From the NCBI GenBank assembly GCA_023436145.1, contig JAEZKP010000001.1, positions 1-44,902 of the forward strand: a stretch of DNA of 44,902 bases, given 5' to 3'. The notes under the pieces were generated by a model that did not search any database, was not told the DNA's origin, and was given only the letters and a program-made list of their open reading frames with translations. This stretch comes from Fibrobacterota bacterium (GTDB taxonomy: Bacteria; Fibrobacterota; Chitinivibrionia; Chitinivibrionales; Chitinispirillaceae). The first letter of the stretch is position 1. Each line of letters begins with the position of its first letter. Positions 8,115 to 17,572 of the stretch are shown one piece after another. The position numbers were made by a program, and so were the translations under genes.

Positions 8115-9863
8115 TCAACCAAGAAAAATCCTTTCTAGTGTAGAGAACGAGCGGTTGCCCCGCTTATCGGTTGCCTCAATATAATAACTGACTTCACCCA
8201 ATGAAGGCGGCAGTTCAAGAGTAAAATAATCTGCAGCAAAAGCCGGGCTTGTTCTGGAAGGGTAGGCTCCATGGGAAATCATAGGCATCCGCCTTTCGCC
8301 TTTGGAAGTCCTTAAGACCAGTTCGACACTGGAGAGCCCGCTGATATCATAAACAAAGGTATGAACAGTTCCTGTCTTGTCTGCATCTCGCAAGGACCCC
8401 TGTCCCCAGGTTAACCCACCGGGATTTTCGGGCGTGATCCAGGGTGGAAAAATAGTGGGGCCGGTTTGCTCCTGGTTTTTATTTACAAGAGAATCTATGG
8501 AGGTGTTGATTAAACTGTATGCGGCATTGGCTGCCAGAGTTACCTGTTGATCCCAGACCTGCTGCCCGGTCCAGTACCAGTAGCAACTGGTTTCTGCTGT
8601 TAAAAGTAACTTCAGTGCCTTTTTAAAGGATTCATCTGAGATGTTGGAATCTTCGAGACTGTGAATAGAATTCTGTAAAGCGGTAAGAACAGCCCAGGAG
8701 TTTAAATCGGGAGAATATGAATTTTCACTGTAACTGAACCATTTTCTGAATTGCGGATCTCCATTATCTGCACCACTCCAGGCCCCTGGTTCGAGATGGA
8801 CCGGTTGTGATGGATCGGGAGGAAAGCGCTCCAGGTAATCTTTTATGGTGGTAAGCTCAAAACGGGGGTCGGTTTTAAGCCAGGCTACCAGCCGCTCAGT
8901 GTTGTGATGATAGTAACTATCGGCTCCTCCACCATGATTATCTCCATCGGAGTGAAGAATGAAAAATGGAGGGTGAGCAGGATCGAATGTGTCGAACCGG
9001 ATTATACAGTCAAGCACCTGGGAGAGCACGTCCTGATATTGTAAAGCACCAAAACCACCCCGTCCATCTTCATTGCCAATATAACGCTCTGCAGGTATAC
9101 CGATGAGGCTGTAAACCGTACCATCAATATCTTCATATTTGACATATTCTGGTTTAAGCAACGATGGACTGATTTTACTTCCAGCCCAGACATTTGATAA
9201 TTGTATCCAGTCTTTTGAGGGTGGATTTTTTTGATCTGCCGGATTAGGTGGCAGTAATCCTTCTGACAGTCCCGCATAAGGATAATCTTTACATGAGCGA
9301 TAACGGTGAATGGAATCGTAGATTACTGCGCTTACTCCAGCTTCTTTGAGTGCGGGAATCATCCGCACGTGAAAAGCGGTTTCCGGAGGGAAAAGAATAC
9401 TGGAAACATCCGTTCCAAAGGTATGCTTAATGATATCGCGATGAAGTGCAATTTGTTTAATGATGTCCCGTTTGGGAATAAGGGGCATGATAGGATGGTA
9501 GAATCCAAATGAGGTAAAGTTGAGTCTTTTATACTGTCCCCTGGTGATAACAGATGCAGTCTTTTTGAGTAAACTGGTCCAGTTTTTAAAACACCCGCCA
9601 CAGAGGTTTTCGCTTTCGCAGCGTTGAAGCTGCTCGATAAGACTGCCACTCCAACTGGTAGAGATACCTGCATAAGGAAGATCCCCATTGAGATAATTAT
9701 TTATGGCATCAGAAATAAAACTGGTATAGTTACCGCATCTGGAACCGAATATCGCTTCCAGTTCTCCATTCCAGAAGCTGGGATCTGCAGCTCTATAATA
9801 GGGCTGATGCATGTGCTTATGAATAGCGAAATACAAGCGGGGTTGGGTGTTATCAATAGCCAT
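8115..9863 (-). CDS. GH57 family glycoside hydrolase, 582 aa
   Basis: The N-terminal half is a GH57 (beta/alpha)7 barrel: HMHQP at residues 17-21, the probable nucleophile Glu161 in FPPETAFH, and the probable acid Asp306 or Asp308 in HSDGDNHGGG. The family acts on alpha-1,4/1,6-glucans (amylase, 4-alpha-glucanotransferase, amylopullulanase, branching enzyme). This one differs clearly from the branching enzyme at 10801-12402. Residues about 480-582 look like a beta-sandwich add-on. No signal peptide is seen, so it should be cytoplasmic. The start is supported by AGGATG 7 nt upstream. Exact specificity cannot be read from sequence. Confidence 0.88.
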   Translation of the reverse strand: MAIDNTQPRLYFAIHKHMHQPYYRAADPSFWNGELEAIFGSRCGNYTSFISDAINNYLNGDLPYAGISTSWSGSLIEQLQRCESENLCGGCFKNWTSLLKKTASVITRGQYKRLNFTSFGFYHPIMPLIPKRDIIKQIALHRDIIKHTFGTDVSSILFPPETAFHVRMIPALKEAGVSAVIYDSIHRYRSCKDYPYAGLSEGLLPPNPADQKNPPSKDWIQLSNVWAGSKISPSLLKPEYVKYEDIDGTVYSLIGIPAERYIGNEDGRGGFGALQYQDVLSQVLDCIIRFDTFDPAHPPFFILHSDGDNHGGGADSYYHHNTERLVAWLKTDPRFELTTIKDYLERFPPDPSQPVHLEPGAWSGADNGDPQFRKWFSYSENSYSPDLNSWAVLTALQNSIHSLEDSNISDESFKKALKLLLTAETSCYWYWTGQQVWDQQVTLAANAAYSLINTSIDSLVNKNQEQTGPTIFPPWITPENPGGLTWGQGSLRDADKTGTVHTFVYDISGLSSVELVLRTSKGERRMPMISHGAYPSRTSPAFAADYFTLELPPSLGEVSYYIEATDKRGNRSFSTLERIFLG

Positions 9864-9972
9864 GGGATAAGCATCCTTTTGATTAGGAAAATGAAAACAA
9901 GTTTTTTTAGAGAAACAAAAGCAAACAGGATGCCGGAAGGGAATCGTCTTGGGGGGAATTTGATTCAGAGGC

Positions 9973-10000
9973 TAAAAGAGGCAGGATATATCTGCCTCTT
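9973..10000 (-). terminator. Rho-independent terminator
   Basis: A 9-bp stem (9976-9984 AAGAGGCAG with 9992-10000 CTGCCTCTT, 7-nt loop) is followed on the minus strand by TTTT. It lies 25 nt past the stop of the outer-membrane protein gene and separates that transcript from the GH57 gene at 8115-9863. Confidence 0.7.
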
Positions 10001-10024
10001 CAGGTAAAATCAAACCTTGTAGAA

Positions 10025-10774
10025 TTACAGGACATTTATACGAGCCCCGATCCGAAACTGCCAGTTTGACCCGGGGATTCTTTCTGGAGCAGGCAGGTTC
10101 GAATTTTTCTCGTAAACAGTGGTATTGTTACCTTCGATGCTTTTTTTGGTAGTAAAACTAACCTGCTCGAAAGCCAGTTCACCATACAAGGTTAATAGAT
10201 CTGAGAGCGGGAAGTTTGCTCCTGCCAAACCCAGAAATCCCAGTTTCGGAGATGTTTTAATCTTTCCATCTATTGTTTCATTACTTGACAAATTGGCTAT
10301 TTCAGTAACGATTTTCTGTTCATACTTCCAGGAGTTCCAGAAAAAACCTATCCCCACGCCTGTATACATTGTAATCAGTTCCAGTACTTCAAAGTGCGGA
10401 ACGACCAATGCTTTGAGTCCCCAAAGGGTGGATCTGTAGGTAGTGTTGACTTTTAAGTTTGAAGACTCCTGGAAAGTCTTTAATCTTGGTATATTGCCGG
10501 AAAATCCCAGCCCCGCATGCAGCGCAATATTGGGCATCAGAAAATATTGTATTCCCAGATCCATTTTTAGACCCCGGCCGAAATTAAAATAGGAATCTTT
10601 TTCCTCGGAGGTATCGATTGTAATACCGGAAGTACTGGTTTTGATAGAGGAATACAGCTTACCACCGGAAGAAATCCCAATCCCCATGGAGCCGTAGACA
10701 TTAAGCGTTTCATTTTTCTGCGCGGAAACCAGAGCAGACAAAACCAGAACCCAGAAAATGTTTTTAAAACACAT
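10025..10774 (-). CDS. Outer-membrane beta-barrel protein
   Basis: The 249-residue protein has a Sec signal peptide (hydrophobic FWVLVLSALVSA, cleavage near residue 18). Alternating hydrophobic strands and a C-terminal strand (WQFRIGARINVL) follow, typical of small 8-10-strand barrels of the OmpW/opacity type. Internal pairs such as GLGFSGN, GVGIGFFWNSW and GLAGANFPLS look like transmembrane strands. It lies 26 nt after the GH57 branching enzyme in the same operon. Function is unknown. Confidence 0.75.
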   Translation of the reverse strand: MCFKNIFWVLVLSALVSAQKNETLNVYGSMGIGISSGGKLYSSIKTSTSGITIDTSEEKDSYFNFGRGLKMDLGIQYFLMPNIALHAGLGFSGNIPRLKTFQESSNLKVNTTYRSTLWGLKALVVPHFEVLELITMYTGVGIGFFWNSWKYEQKIVTEIANLSSNETIDGKIKTSPKLGFLGLAGANFPLSDLLTLYGELAFEQVSFTTKKSIEGNNTTVYEKNSNLPAPERIPGSNWQFRIGARINVL

Positions 10775-10800
10775 AAACTGTCCTTTTCAGAGTATTCTTT

Positions 10801-12402
10801 TTAATTGTAAACGTTGTAATCGATTTCGGGAAAAATATTGTTATGCGATTCCAAGAGTGAAACAAAGTTTTCATCCACTCTGTCTGAATTGACATCCTCA
10901 TAAAGTCGCAGAAAGTTGGCAATGTGCTCTTTGGTTCTTCTTACTGCATATTGAACCATAGTGCCATTTTTCATTATGAAAGCCCAGTCACTTGACTCTG
11001 CCAGAAGCAGTTCGCGAGCCATCTGATTCAATGCCCGTTTCAAAATACCTTCTGCCTGGGGCTTTGCTCTGGCCACCTCCACCATTCGCTCTTCCATGCG
11101 GTGGAGATGCCGGTAAATCCAATCATTATTTTTATGCAACCAGACATCAGAGTAACCTCCTTCACCCCAGCTGGAAAAAGATGGTTCAGCGACCTGATTT
11201 GAGGGATAAAGGGAGAGATAATCTGAAGGGGTAATCATCCGAATTGTGTTCTGCTCGAATTCAATTTTTCTGATCAGGAAATTCAACCATTCCGGTCCTT
11301 CATACCACCAGTGACCAAAGAGTTCGGCATCGTAAGGAGCAACGATTATGGGAGCACGGTCCATTATTGAGCAGAGATATTCAGCCTGTTTTTCCCGGTT
11401 GAACATGAAATTACCGGCATGCATAGCCGCAACCCGCATGGCATCATCCCGGTTGTACGGCAATTTATCGGCAGTTTTATTGGTTATGCGGTAATACTTA
11501 ATTCCTGTATTGATGCGAATCCCGATTGGGTCAATATATGGAGCGATATAATCCATTTCCAGATCAAATCCAATATCCCGGTAAAAATCCCTGTAGGCAG
11601 GATCTCCAGGGTAACCTTCCTGAGAACTCCATACCTGACGTGATGATTCGGCATCACGGCCAAACGCCGCTACCGGAGCACCTTTACAATAGACCGGTGC
11701 AAAAACCCCAAATTGTGGCTTGGGCTCTGCAAAAAGAATCCCGTGTGTTTCAGCAAAGAAGTATCTGATGTTTGCTTCTGCGAGGATTTTCTCCAGACCG
11801 GGATAAAAACCACACTCCGGTAGCCAGATGCCCACAGGATCTCTGTCCAGGAATTTACGGTAAGAGTTTACTGCAGTAATTATCTGAGCCCGTACCGCAT
11901 TGGGATTGAGCTGCATATTTGGCAGAAAACCATGTGTCGCACCACAAGTGATAATTTCAAGATATCCGGAATCCTGATATTTTTTAAACCCCCGAAGAAC
12001 ATCACCACCATAAATATTCTCAAAAAGATTCCTGCACATCAGGAATCTGCCTAAATAGTACTGGGCGGTTTTTTGAAATTCCGGTTGTTTAGCGGTGCGT
12101 TCAGTTTCCTTTTCTGCAAGTTCAATCAGTTTATTTATATGACGCAGGTATCTTTCCTGAAGCAATGAATCACTTAACATCGAACAGAGTGGCGGGGTAA
12201 GAGACATGGTGAGTCTGAAAGGGATACCATCATCGATGAGGTTGTCAAAAATGGACAGAAGCGGCAGATACGTTTCGGTTAATGCCTCATAAAGCCAGTT
12301 CTCCTCCATCATGTAGTCACATTCAGGATGTCGAACAAAAGGCAGATGTGCATGCAGAACAAGGCACAGATAGCCTTTGGGATTACTTTCATATCGATTC
12401 AT
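10801..12402 (-). CDS. GH57 1,4-alpha-glucan branching enzyme
   Basis: The 533-residue protein matches the GH57 branching-enzyme subfamily (Thermus/Thermococcus type). It shows HAHLPFVRHPE at residues 17-27, nucleophile Glu196 in GIWLPECGFYPG, acid Asp358 in YDAELFGHWWYEGP, and a C-terminal DUF1957-like helical part (SWGEGGYSDVWL, HRMEERM). It transfers alpha-1,4 segments to alpha-1,6 positions in glycogen in the cytoplasm. It lies 18 nt downstream of the DUF4912 gene, a pairing known from other phyla. Length is normal for the family. Confidence 0.93.
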   Translation of the reverse strand: MNRYESNPKGYLCLVLHAHLPFVRHPECDYMMEENWLYEALTETYLPLLSIFDNLIDDGIPFRLTMSLTPPLCSMLSDSLLQERYLRHINKLIELAEKETERTAKQPEFQKTAQYYLGRFLMCRNLFENIYGGDVLRGFKKYQDSGYLEIITCGATHGFLPNMQLNPNAVRAQIITAVNSYRKFLDRDPVGIWLPECGFYPGLEKILAEANIRYFFAETHGILFAEPKPQFGVFAPVYCKGAPVAAFGRDAESSRQVWSSQEGYPGDPAYRDFYRDIGFDLEMDYIAPYIDPIGIRINTGIKYYRITNKTADKLPYNRDDAMRVAAMHAGNFMFNREKQAEYLCSIMDRAPIIVAPYDAELFGHWWYEGPEWLNFLIRKIEFEQNTIRMITPSDYLSLYPSNQVAEPSFSSWGEGGYSDVWLHKNNDWIYRHLHRMEERMVEVARAKPQAEGILKRALNQMARELLLAESSDWAFIMKNGTMVQYAVRRTKEHIANFLRLYEDVNSDRVDENFVSLLESHNNIFPEIDYNVYN

Positions 12403-12420
12403 AATGGAAATATGTCCGTT

Positions 12421-13212
12421 TCAGGATTGATTTTCATATGATGCAGAACCTAGATACTGATTGTAATCTCCGGTAGTTGACCTCAAATCCAAATCCACAG
12501 GTGGCATTATTACTGCTTTTTCCCCGTCATTTTCTTCACTCTCATCAAAATACTCATTGGCATCGATTGGAACATCACTGCAATCAAAAAAGGTTTCAGA
12601 AATATTGGAAAAATTTTTAATTATTTCCTGGGATGTTAAAACAGTTTCTTCTCCGGTTAAATCTAAAGCGACTACTTCCAGGGTAAAGTGATCTTTTTCG
12701 GTTTGCGGAACTGCAAAAATCATCTCACCACTTGGCTCCGTGATCTGGTAGTCGACTATTTCTGTCTCAGAAGCATCTGGACAATCTGTTTGGATTTGTT
12801 CCGGAAAATTCTTCAGATCTTCATTCAGATATGATCTGTTTTTGATTCGAAGGATCAACTTCGATTCAGTTTCTATACTATCGATACTATTTTTCAGATA
12901 TTCCGGGGCAAGTTCCCAATATGTAAACATGAGTTCGGGATTGATCGGCAGCGCGCAAATATACGACTCCTGATAAAAGTCAGGAACATCAGTGCTGAAA
13001 CGGTATGCAGGAGCCTTGCATTGATTAACTAAACTATCAGCTCCGGTTTCTGATTTAATAAAATACTTTTTTAAAAGAACCAGTCTGTGTGAATGAGATT
13101 TAAACTTATGCCTTCTGCGCATCCGTTTTTTGGTTATTCGAGAGAAAGCTTTGGAAGCGACACCTCTGGGGATAATATTTTTACGGAAATTTCTACCTGA
13201 CTTTCTGGCCAT
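12421..13212 (-). CDS. DUF4912 domain protein
   Basis: The 263-residue protein has a very basic N-terminal tail (Arg/Lys-rich to about residue 50), then a DUF4912 core: YICALPINPELMFTYWELAPEYL resembles the family's conserved ligand/strand with YW-E. DUF4912 proteins often sit beside GH57 branching enzymes, as here, and are thought to bind glycogen or the enzyme, without proof. The acidic C-terminus (FDESEENDGEKA) is poorly conserved. Confidence 0.8.
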   Translation of the reverse strand: MARKSGRNFRKNIIPRGVASKAFSRITKKRMRRRHKFKSHSHRLVLLKKYFIKSETGADSLVNQCKAPAYRFSTDVPDFYQESYICALPINPELMFTYWELAPEYLKNSIDSIETESKLILRIKNRSYLNEDLKNFPEQIQTDCPDASETEIVDYQITEPSGEMIFAVPQTEKDHFTLEVVALDLTGEETVLTSQEIIKNFSNISETFFDCSDVPIDANEYFDESEENDGEKAVIMPPVDLDLRSTTGDYNQYLGSASYENQS

Positions 13213-13256
13213 TGTAAATCCGGAAGTGTCGCGAAAAGAGCCTGGTGCAAGAGGAA

Positions 13257-14468
13257 TTAATAGTTAGTATCAGAAGATTGAAACCATTTCCGACCAGCAT
13301 TAATTCCTATCTGAATCTTCAAGAATTCTTCTTTGTTGTTTTTGTAATCGCTGTCCCATCTTTGCCCGTATTCGAAAAAGATGTCAAACAGACCTCCACC
13401 CTGGCGCATAGGCAGACCTACTCCCAGTGTAATTCCGAATTCTGAAGCAGTTGACACGGGTAATTGGTTAAATCGGAAACCTGCCCGATACTGCATAATT
13501 TCATGATACCTGGGGGTGAGAAGATTGGGCGCCGGAATAAACTGTGCACCAATGGAAAATCCGAAGGCGTTGTCAAATTCCTCACCGGATTGTGGATAGT
13601 ATTTACTCCAGATTTCAGTTTCAAAATCAGCAGCGCATAACCATTCTGGCGAAATCTGATAAGATGCTCCGAATCCAATGGTAGGTGCAGGCCTCATCGG
13701 ATAACTTCTGCTGGTTGCTTTCTCCTCCAGTGAGTCGGATATAGCAGCATTGTTGATTTTATGAATTTCATTGATATCATCTTCAAAGAAGTATTGTCCG
13801 GACATACCCAGGGTAAGTTTTTTGATGGGTACCTGAATACCTCCGGAGATGCTGTTTCCTGCGAAAGAGACCGAAGTGGAATCTAATATCTCACCTGGAA
13901 AAGGACCGCCCGAAAATTTTAGTTTTTCAGTTACAGTATTGAAATAGTATCGTTGATAGGCTATACCAATTTTGGCAATTTTTTTAATGTCATAGCCCCA
14001 GCCGGCACGCCAGGCAATAGGACTACCTTTACGAATTAGACCTATCTTGGCTGTATCATTTTCAATCAGGTACTTCATATCAGCATTTCCGGTCTGGCTA
14101 ATTGAAAGACCTATTGTTCCCCATTTTTTTATGGGAAAGGAGAAAGAGAGGATATGAGGGTTGAATGCCAGATGGTTGGTTTCATTGTTGCCCTCTTTGA
14201 TGTTTGTAAAATCAAGAGAGCCGTGTGCTGAGAATACTGCTCTGTTAAAGGCGCCAAGATTTGCAGGGTTTTCTGACATTCCTAACAGATCGTTACTGAT
14301 TCCGATACCTGCTCCACCCATTGACAGAGATAAGCCTGTACCTGCCTGAAAAGGAACTCCTGATGGGTAGCGCAGCCCCAGCATGGATTGAGAATTAGCC
14401 GAAACAACAGACAGAAGTCCGATTGTTATAATGGAATAAAGAGAATACTTTCTTATCATGTCATTCAT
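13257..14468 (-). CDS. Outer-membrane protein, PorV/FadL-like barrel
   Basis: The 403-residue protein has an N-terminal signal peptide (IITIGLLSVVSANS), then the segment GTGLSLSMGGAGIGISND...ENPANLGAF. This resembles the N-terminal plug region of PorV/OmpP1-type barrels (SxGGAGxA..nPA). Repeated amphipathic strands follow, ending in a C-terminal segment with aromatic residues. It starts 1 nt after the stop of the upstream lipoprotein gene, so the two are coupled and probably form one envelope complex. Substrate is unknown. Confidence 0.75.
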   Translation of the reverse strand: MNDMIRKYSLYSIITIGLLSVVSANSQSMLGLRYPSGVPFQAGTGLSLSMGGAGIGISNDLLGMSENPANLGAFNRAVFSAHGSLDFTNIKEGNNETNHLAFNPHILSFSFPIKKWGTIGLSISQTGNADMKYLIENDTAKIGLIRKGSPIAWRAGWGYDIKKIAKIGIAYQRYYFNTVTEKLKFSGGPFPGEILDSTSVSFAGNSISGGIQVPIKKLTLGMSGQYFFEDDINEIHKINNAAISDSLEEKATSRSYPMRPAPTIGFGASYQISPEWLCAADFETEIWSKYYPQSGEEFDNAFGFSIGAQFIPAPNLLTPRYHEIMQYRAGFRFNQLPVSTASEFGITLGVGLPMRQGGGLFDIFFEYGQRWDSDYKNNKEEFLKIQIGINAGRKWFQSSDTNY

Positions 14469-14469
14469 T

Positions 14470-15717
14470 CTATTCTTTAGTGGTTAAGGTCGCTTTGAAT
14501 TCAGGATTGTTCCAGGTGATTTCCTTCCATGTATAATCATCTTTGCCGGAAAGCTGAATGTAAAGGTATGCAGTTTTTTGAGATCCAGTTGAAAATTTCT
14601 GCAGTATATCTTCCAGGTTTCTGAGGAAAAATGTATCGGTTGGTGCTTTTGTTGTATCAACAGTAACTGTCATTTCCATTTGCCTCAGTACTCTACCGCT
14701 AAGAAATACCTTGTTGTTATCAAAGAGTGTATCTGAGAGGTGATAAAGAATTCTTACCTGGGTAGCTGTGTCGTTAGTGAAACCTTTATAAGATTTGGGG
14801 GCTATTGAAAATCCTGCAGAAAGTATCCTGAAAGTTTTTAAAGATGCAAGGGTATCCTGCAGGCTGCCAATATCCAGTTTAAATACAGCAGTTCTTTGAG
14901 TGGCAAAAGAGGAAACCGGTATTTTTGAGAGTGAATCAATATTCTGGTCCATTGCTACAAAATTGGTGTAATTGGATTTGAGATTGGCGATGATGGAATC
15001 AGAACCGATTCGGAGATAGAACTTCAATGTCGCAGAGGCTGAGAGGTGTGCCAGGCTGCCGGGCTCATCGTTGAAGAGATAAAATCTCAGGTAGACAGGT
15101 TTGACACAGGTGTCAGAATTACAGGCTTTGATCGTTTCTTTGATACTTAAGACGATATTTTCAACAGAATCTCTTATTAGCTGGTTGGATGTAGAGCCAA
15201 TATACTGTGTTGAATCCCCATTAAGATAAACAGAAGCAAGTGGTAATTGTCTGGAGGATGGAGCGCGGGATGTGCTGTCACCATCAGTGCAGGCAAACAA
15301 ATCTAATTTTACAGGCAAACTGGAATTTTTATCGGTGTTCTTGAAATTGGAAAATTGCAGAGTGATTGAATCAATTTCGAGACTGGTGTTATCAGTCGCT
15401 TTTGTTTTGAAGGCGTTCAAAATTTCTGAATTGAATTTAAATTCAACAAAACCAGAAGCGCTTACGTTATCTTTGTTTCCTACAGAAATTACTGACCTGT
15501 GGATTCCAAAGAGAGAATCATTCTGATCCGGAGTACTAAATGCGCTTGTTACAGGTAGCGAATTGAAGCTCCTGAAGTTGGGATTCACTTCGGTTAATGA
15601 GGGATCAATATCCCGGATAATGTCTTTTCCCAGACCGGTTGTCTCATCAAACCGTGAGCAGAAAAGAAGAAACATTAATAACAGTGTGGTAACCGAACAA
15701 CTAATTTTTTTTAACAT
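14470..15717 (-). CDS. Lipoprotein of unknown function
   Basis: The start at 15717 is used because it gives a lipoprotein signal peptide (MLKKIS, hydrophobic stretch, LLFC with Cys20) and has AGGTG upstream. The longer frame to 15807 would bury the signal. The mature protein (about 396 residues) is Ser/Thr/Asp-rich and predicted all-beta, with repeats of the type SLEIDSITLQFSNF. I do not recognise a domain. It is coupled to the downstream outer-membrane barrel, suggesting a shared surface role. Confidence 0.7.
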   Translation of the reverse strand: MLKKISCSVTTLLLMFLLFCSRFDETTGLGKDIIRDIDPSLTEVNPNFRSFNSLPVTSAFSTPDQNDSLFGIHRSVISVGNKDNVSASGFVEFKFNSEILNAFKTKATDNTSLEIDSITLQFSNFKNTDKNSSLPVKLDLFACTDGDSTSRAPSSRQLPLASVYLNGDSTQYIGSTSNQLIRDSVENIVLSIKETIKACNSDTCVKPVYLRFYLFNDEPGSLAHLSASATLKFYLRIGSDSIIANLKSNYTNFVAMDQNIDSLSKIPVSSFATQRTAVFKLDIGSLQDTLASLKTFRILSAGFSIAPKSYKGFTNDTATQVRILYHLSDTLFDNNKVFLSGRVLRQMEMTVTVDTTKAPTDTFFLRNLEDILQKFSTGSQKTAYLYIQLSGKDDYTWKEITWNNPEFKATLTTKE

Positions 15718-15794
15718 GGCACCTGCCGAGGGAACTGGTGATAAAGGTATTTTCTGGTACAGCGGATCAGCACCAGGGATATAATGTGACAGAA

Positions 15795-15824
15795 AAAATA
15801 GAATCACGATTTCAAAGAAGTCAA
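15795..15824 (-). promoter_or_regulatory. Candidate sigma-70 promoter for the envelope/glucan operon
   Basis: On the minus strand TTGACT (15819-15824) is followed after 18 nt by TATTTT (15795-15800), about 75 nt upstream of the lipoprotein start. The -35 is one base from consensus and the -10 is weaker. It is the best promoter-like pair in this gap and could drive 14470-15717 and the genes behind it. Confidence 0.4.
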
Positions 15825-16111
15825 AAGATTCTGCTCTTTTTTAAATTCTTCATTTCTATAACGGTATTTCAGCTGTTCTGAGCAATAGAAATGCCGGTTC
15901 CAACCTTCAGAATTGCCTCAAATTAAATATTTATTGAAATCGCCTTTTAGTTAAGCATACTCATTAAGTATTTTCCGAAGATAATCGGACAGCTATATAA
16001 TGTAGTTTCAGCACAACAGGATTTTCAACGGTTATTATTAAAAACTCAAAGTAGTTCCAGATAAATAGTGTACCGCAACTGGTAAAGAAGTTTTTTTCGT
16101 TCCGGACTTGT
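15825..16111. other. Divergent intergenic region
   Basis: This AT-rich spacer lies between divergently transcribed operons (lipoprotein leftwards, REC-GGDEF rightwards). I see no gene or RNA. There is no good ribosome binding site before the ATG at 16112. Confidence 0.4.
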
Positions 16112-17572
16112 ATGCAAAATATAGCAAATAAACGACCTTCAGAGTGCAATATACTGATTGTTGATGATGAAGTGCAGATCAGTAACATGCTCAAAGATGT
16201 GCTGAAAGCCAGGTACAAAGTAAAGGTTTGTCAGAGTGGGAAAGAGGCTTTTGCTCTGATAGATAAAATAGATTTTGATGTTGTAGTTACTGATTTGAAA
16301 CTGCCAGACATTTCCGGAATTGAAGTGCTCCGTTATGCAAAAAGCAAGGATGAGTATACCGAAGTTATCGTGATAACCGGATTTGCCTCTCTGGATTCTG
16401 CCACTCTGGCAATTAATCTGGGTGTTTATTCTTATCTGATGAAGCCGCTGTCTCTTCCGGTATTTATGATACAGGTGGAACGGGCAGTGGCCACCAGACT
16501 GTTTCATTTGAAAAGTATCAGGCTTATGCAACAGTCTGATATGATGGAACCAGAGGCCAAAGGACATCTTTCAGATATAACCTCTCTGTATTTTTTTCTC
16601 CGCAAACTGATGCTTTCGTTGGAGGTTTCTGAAATCATGAGAATTACGCTGGAAGAAGTTAACCAGAAGACCGGCGCTATGTTCTCCGTTATCTGTGTGA
16701 ATCTACTGGGGTTTTCCGAGCTTTTTGCAATGCCTGCAACTGGGGACTTTGATGAAAAACTATTGTGGGAACTGCTTTTCAGGTTTTATAAAAAGGGTGA
16801 GCAGCATATCGATTGGGATAAATTTATCAATCGGGAGATTCCATTGTATCTTTTCAAAGGGAAACAGGGTGAGTCGGTAGATCCTGCTTCGTTATATCCG
16901 GTGCATGTTCCCATGATGGTTACTGATCGGCCCATAGGAACACTGACGGTTTTTTTCGAGGATCCTGCCACATCCCATCAGGATCAGAACCTTTTTCTGT
17001 ATGTCTTTTCCTCGATTGTCTCATCGATAGTGGAGCATGGATACTCTGCATTGCAAGCCAGACAACAGGCTAAAACCGACAGCCTCACTGGTATAGCCAA
17101 CCATCGGCTCTTTCATCAGACTCTGGAGAGGGAAATAGCCCGTGCAAACCGTAGAAAAGGCCACTTTTCTTTAATTTTAATCGATATCGATAATTTTAAA
17201 AGGATTAATGATACCTACGGGCATCAGGTGGGTGATGCAGTGATAATAGATCTGACCAGACGCATATCCTCTATTATCCGTACAGGTGATGTGCTCGCCC
17301 GTTATGGTGGAGAAGAGTTTGGGATTATTCTTCCGGATACCGACCTTTTTGGTGCTGAGACTCTGGCTTCCAGAGTACTCACCTCAGTATCATCCAGTCC
17401 GCTGATTTATTCTCAATATGAGATTAATTACACCGTTAGTATCGGATTTGTGGTGTATGATGGTACTGAGCCGGTGAAAAAAGATCACCTGATAGCTGTT
17501 GCGGATGCAGCATTGTATGATTCAAAGCGAAATGGTAAAAACAGAGTTTCACTGGGTCATCTTACAGTATGA
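16112..17572 (+). CDS. Response regulator with GGDEF domain (diguanylate cyclase)
   Basis: This 486-residue protein has three parts. A REC domain (residues about 12-125) has acidic pair Asp18-Asp19, phospho-acceptor Asp61 and Lys111. A middle region (about 150-315) resembles a GAF sensor. The C-terminal GGDEF domain has active-site GGEEF at 399-403 and an intact RxxD inhibitory site (390-393) five residues before it, so cyclic-di-GMP synthesis with product inhibition is expected. Its stop overlaps the start of waaA (ATGA), which places a second-messenger enzyme in an LPS/housekeeping operon. A cognate kinase is not adjacent. Confidence 0.92.
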   Translation: MQNIANKRPSECNILIVDDEVQISNMLKDVLKARYKVKVCQSGKEAFALIDKIDFDVVVTDLKLPDISGIEVLRYAKSKDEYTEVIVITGFASLDSATLAINLGVYSYLMKPLSLPVFMIQVERAVATRLFHLKSIRLMQQSDMMEPEAKGHLSDITSLYFFLRKLMLSLEVSEIMRITLEEVNQKTGAMFSVICVNLLGFSELFAMPATGDFDEKLLWELLFRFYKKGEQHIDWDKFINREIPLYLFKGKQGESVDPASLYPVHVPMMVTDRPIGTLTVFFEDPATSHQDQNLFLYVFSSIVSSIVEHGYSALQARQQAKTDSLTGIANHRLFHQTLEREIARANRRKGHFSLILIDIDNFKRINDTYGHQVGDAVIIDLTRRISSIIRTGDVLARYGGEEFGIILPDTDLFGAETLASRVLTSVSSSPLIYSQYEINYTVSIGFVVYDGTEPVKKDHLIAVADAALYDSKRNGKNRVSLGHLTV

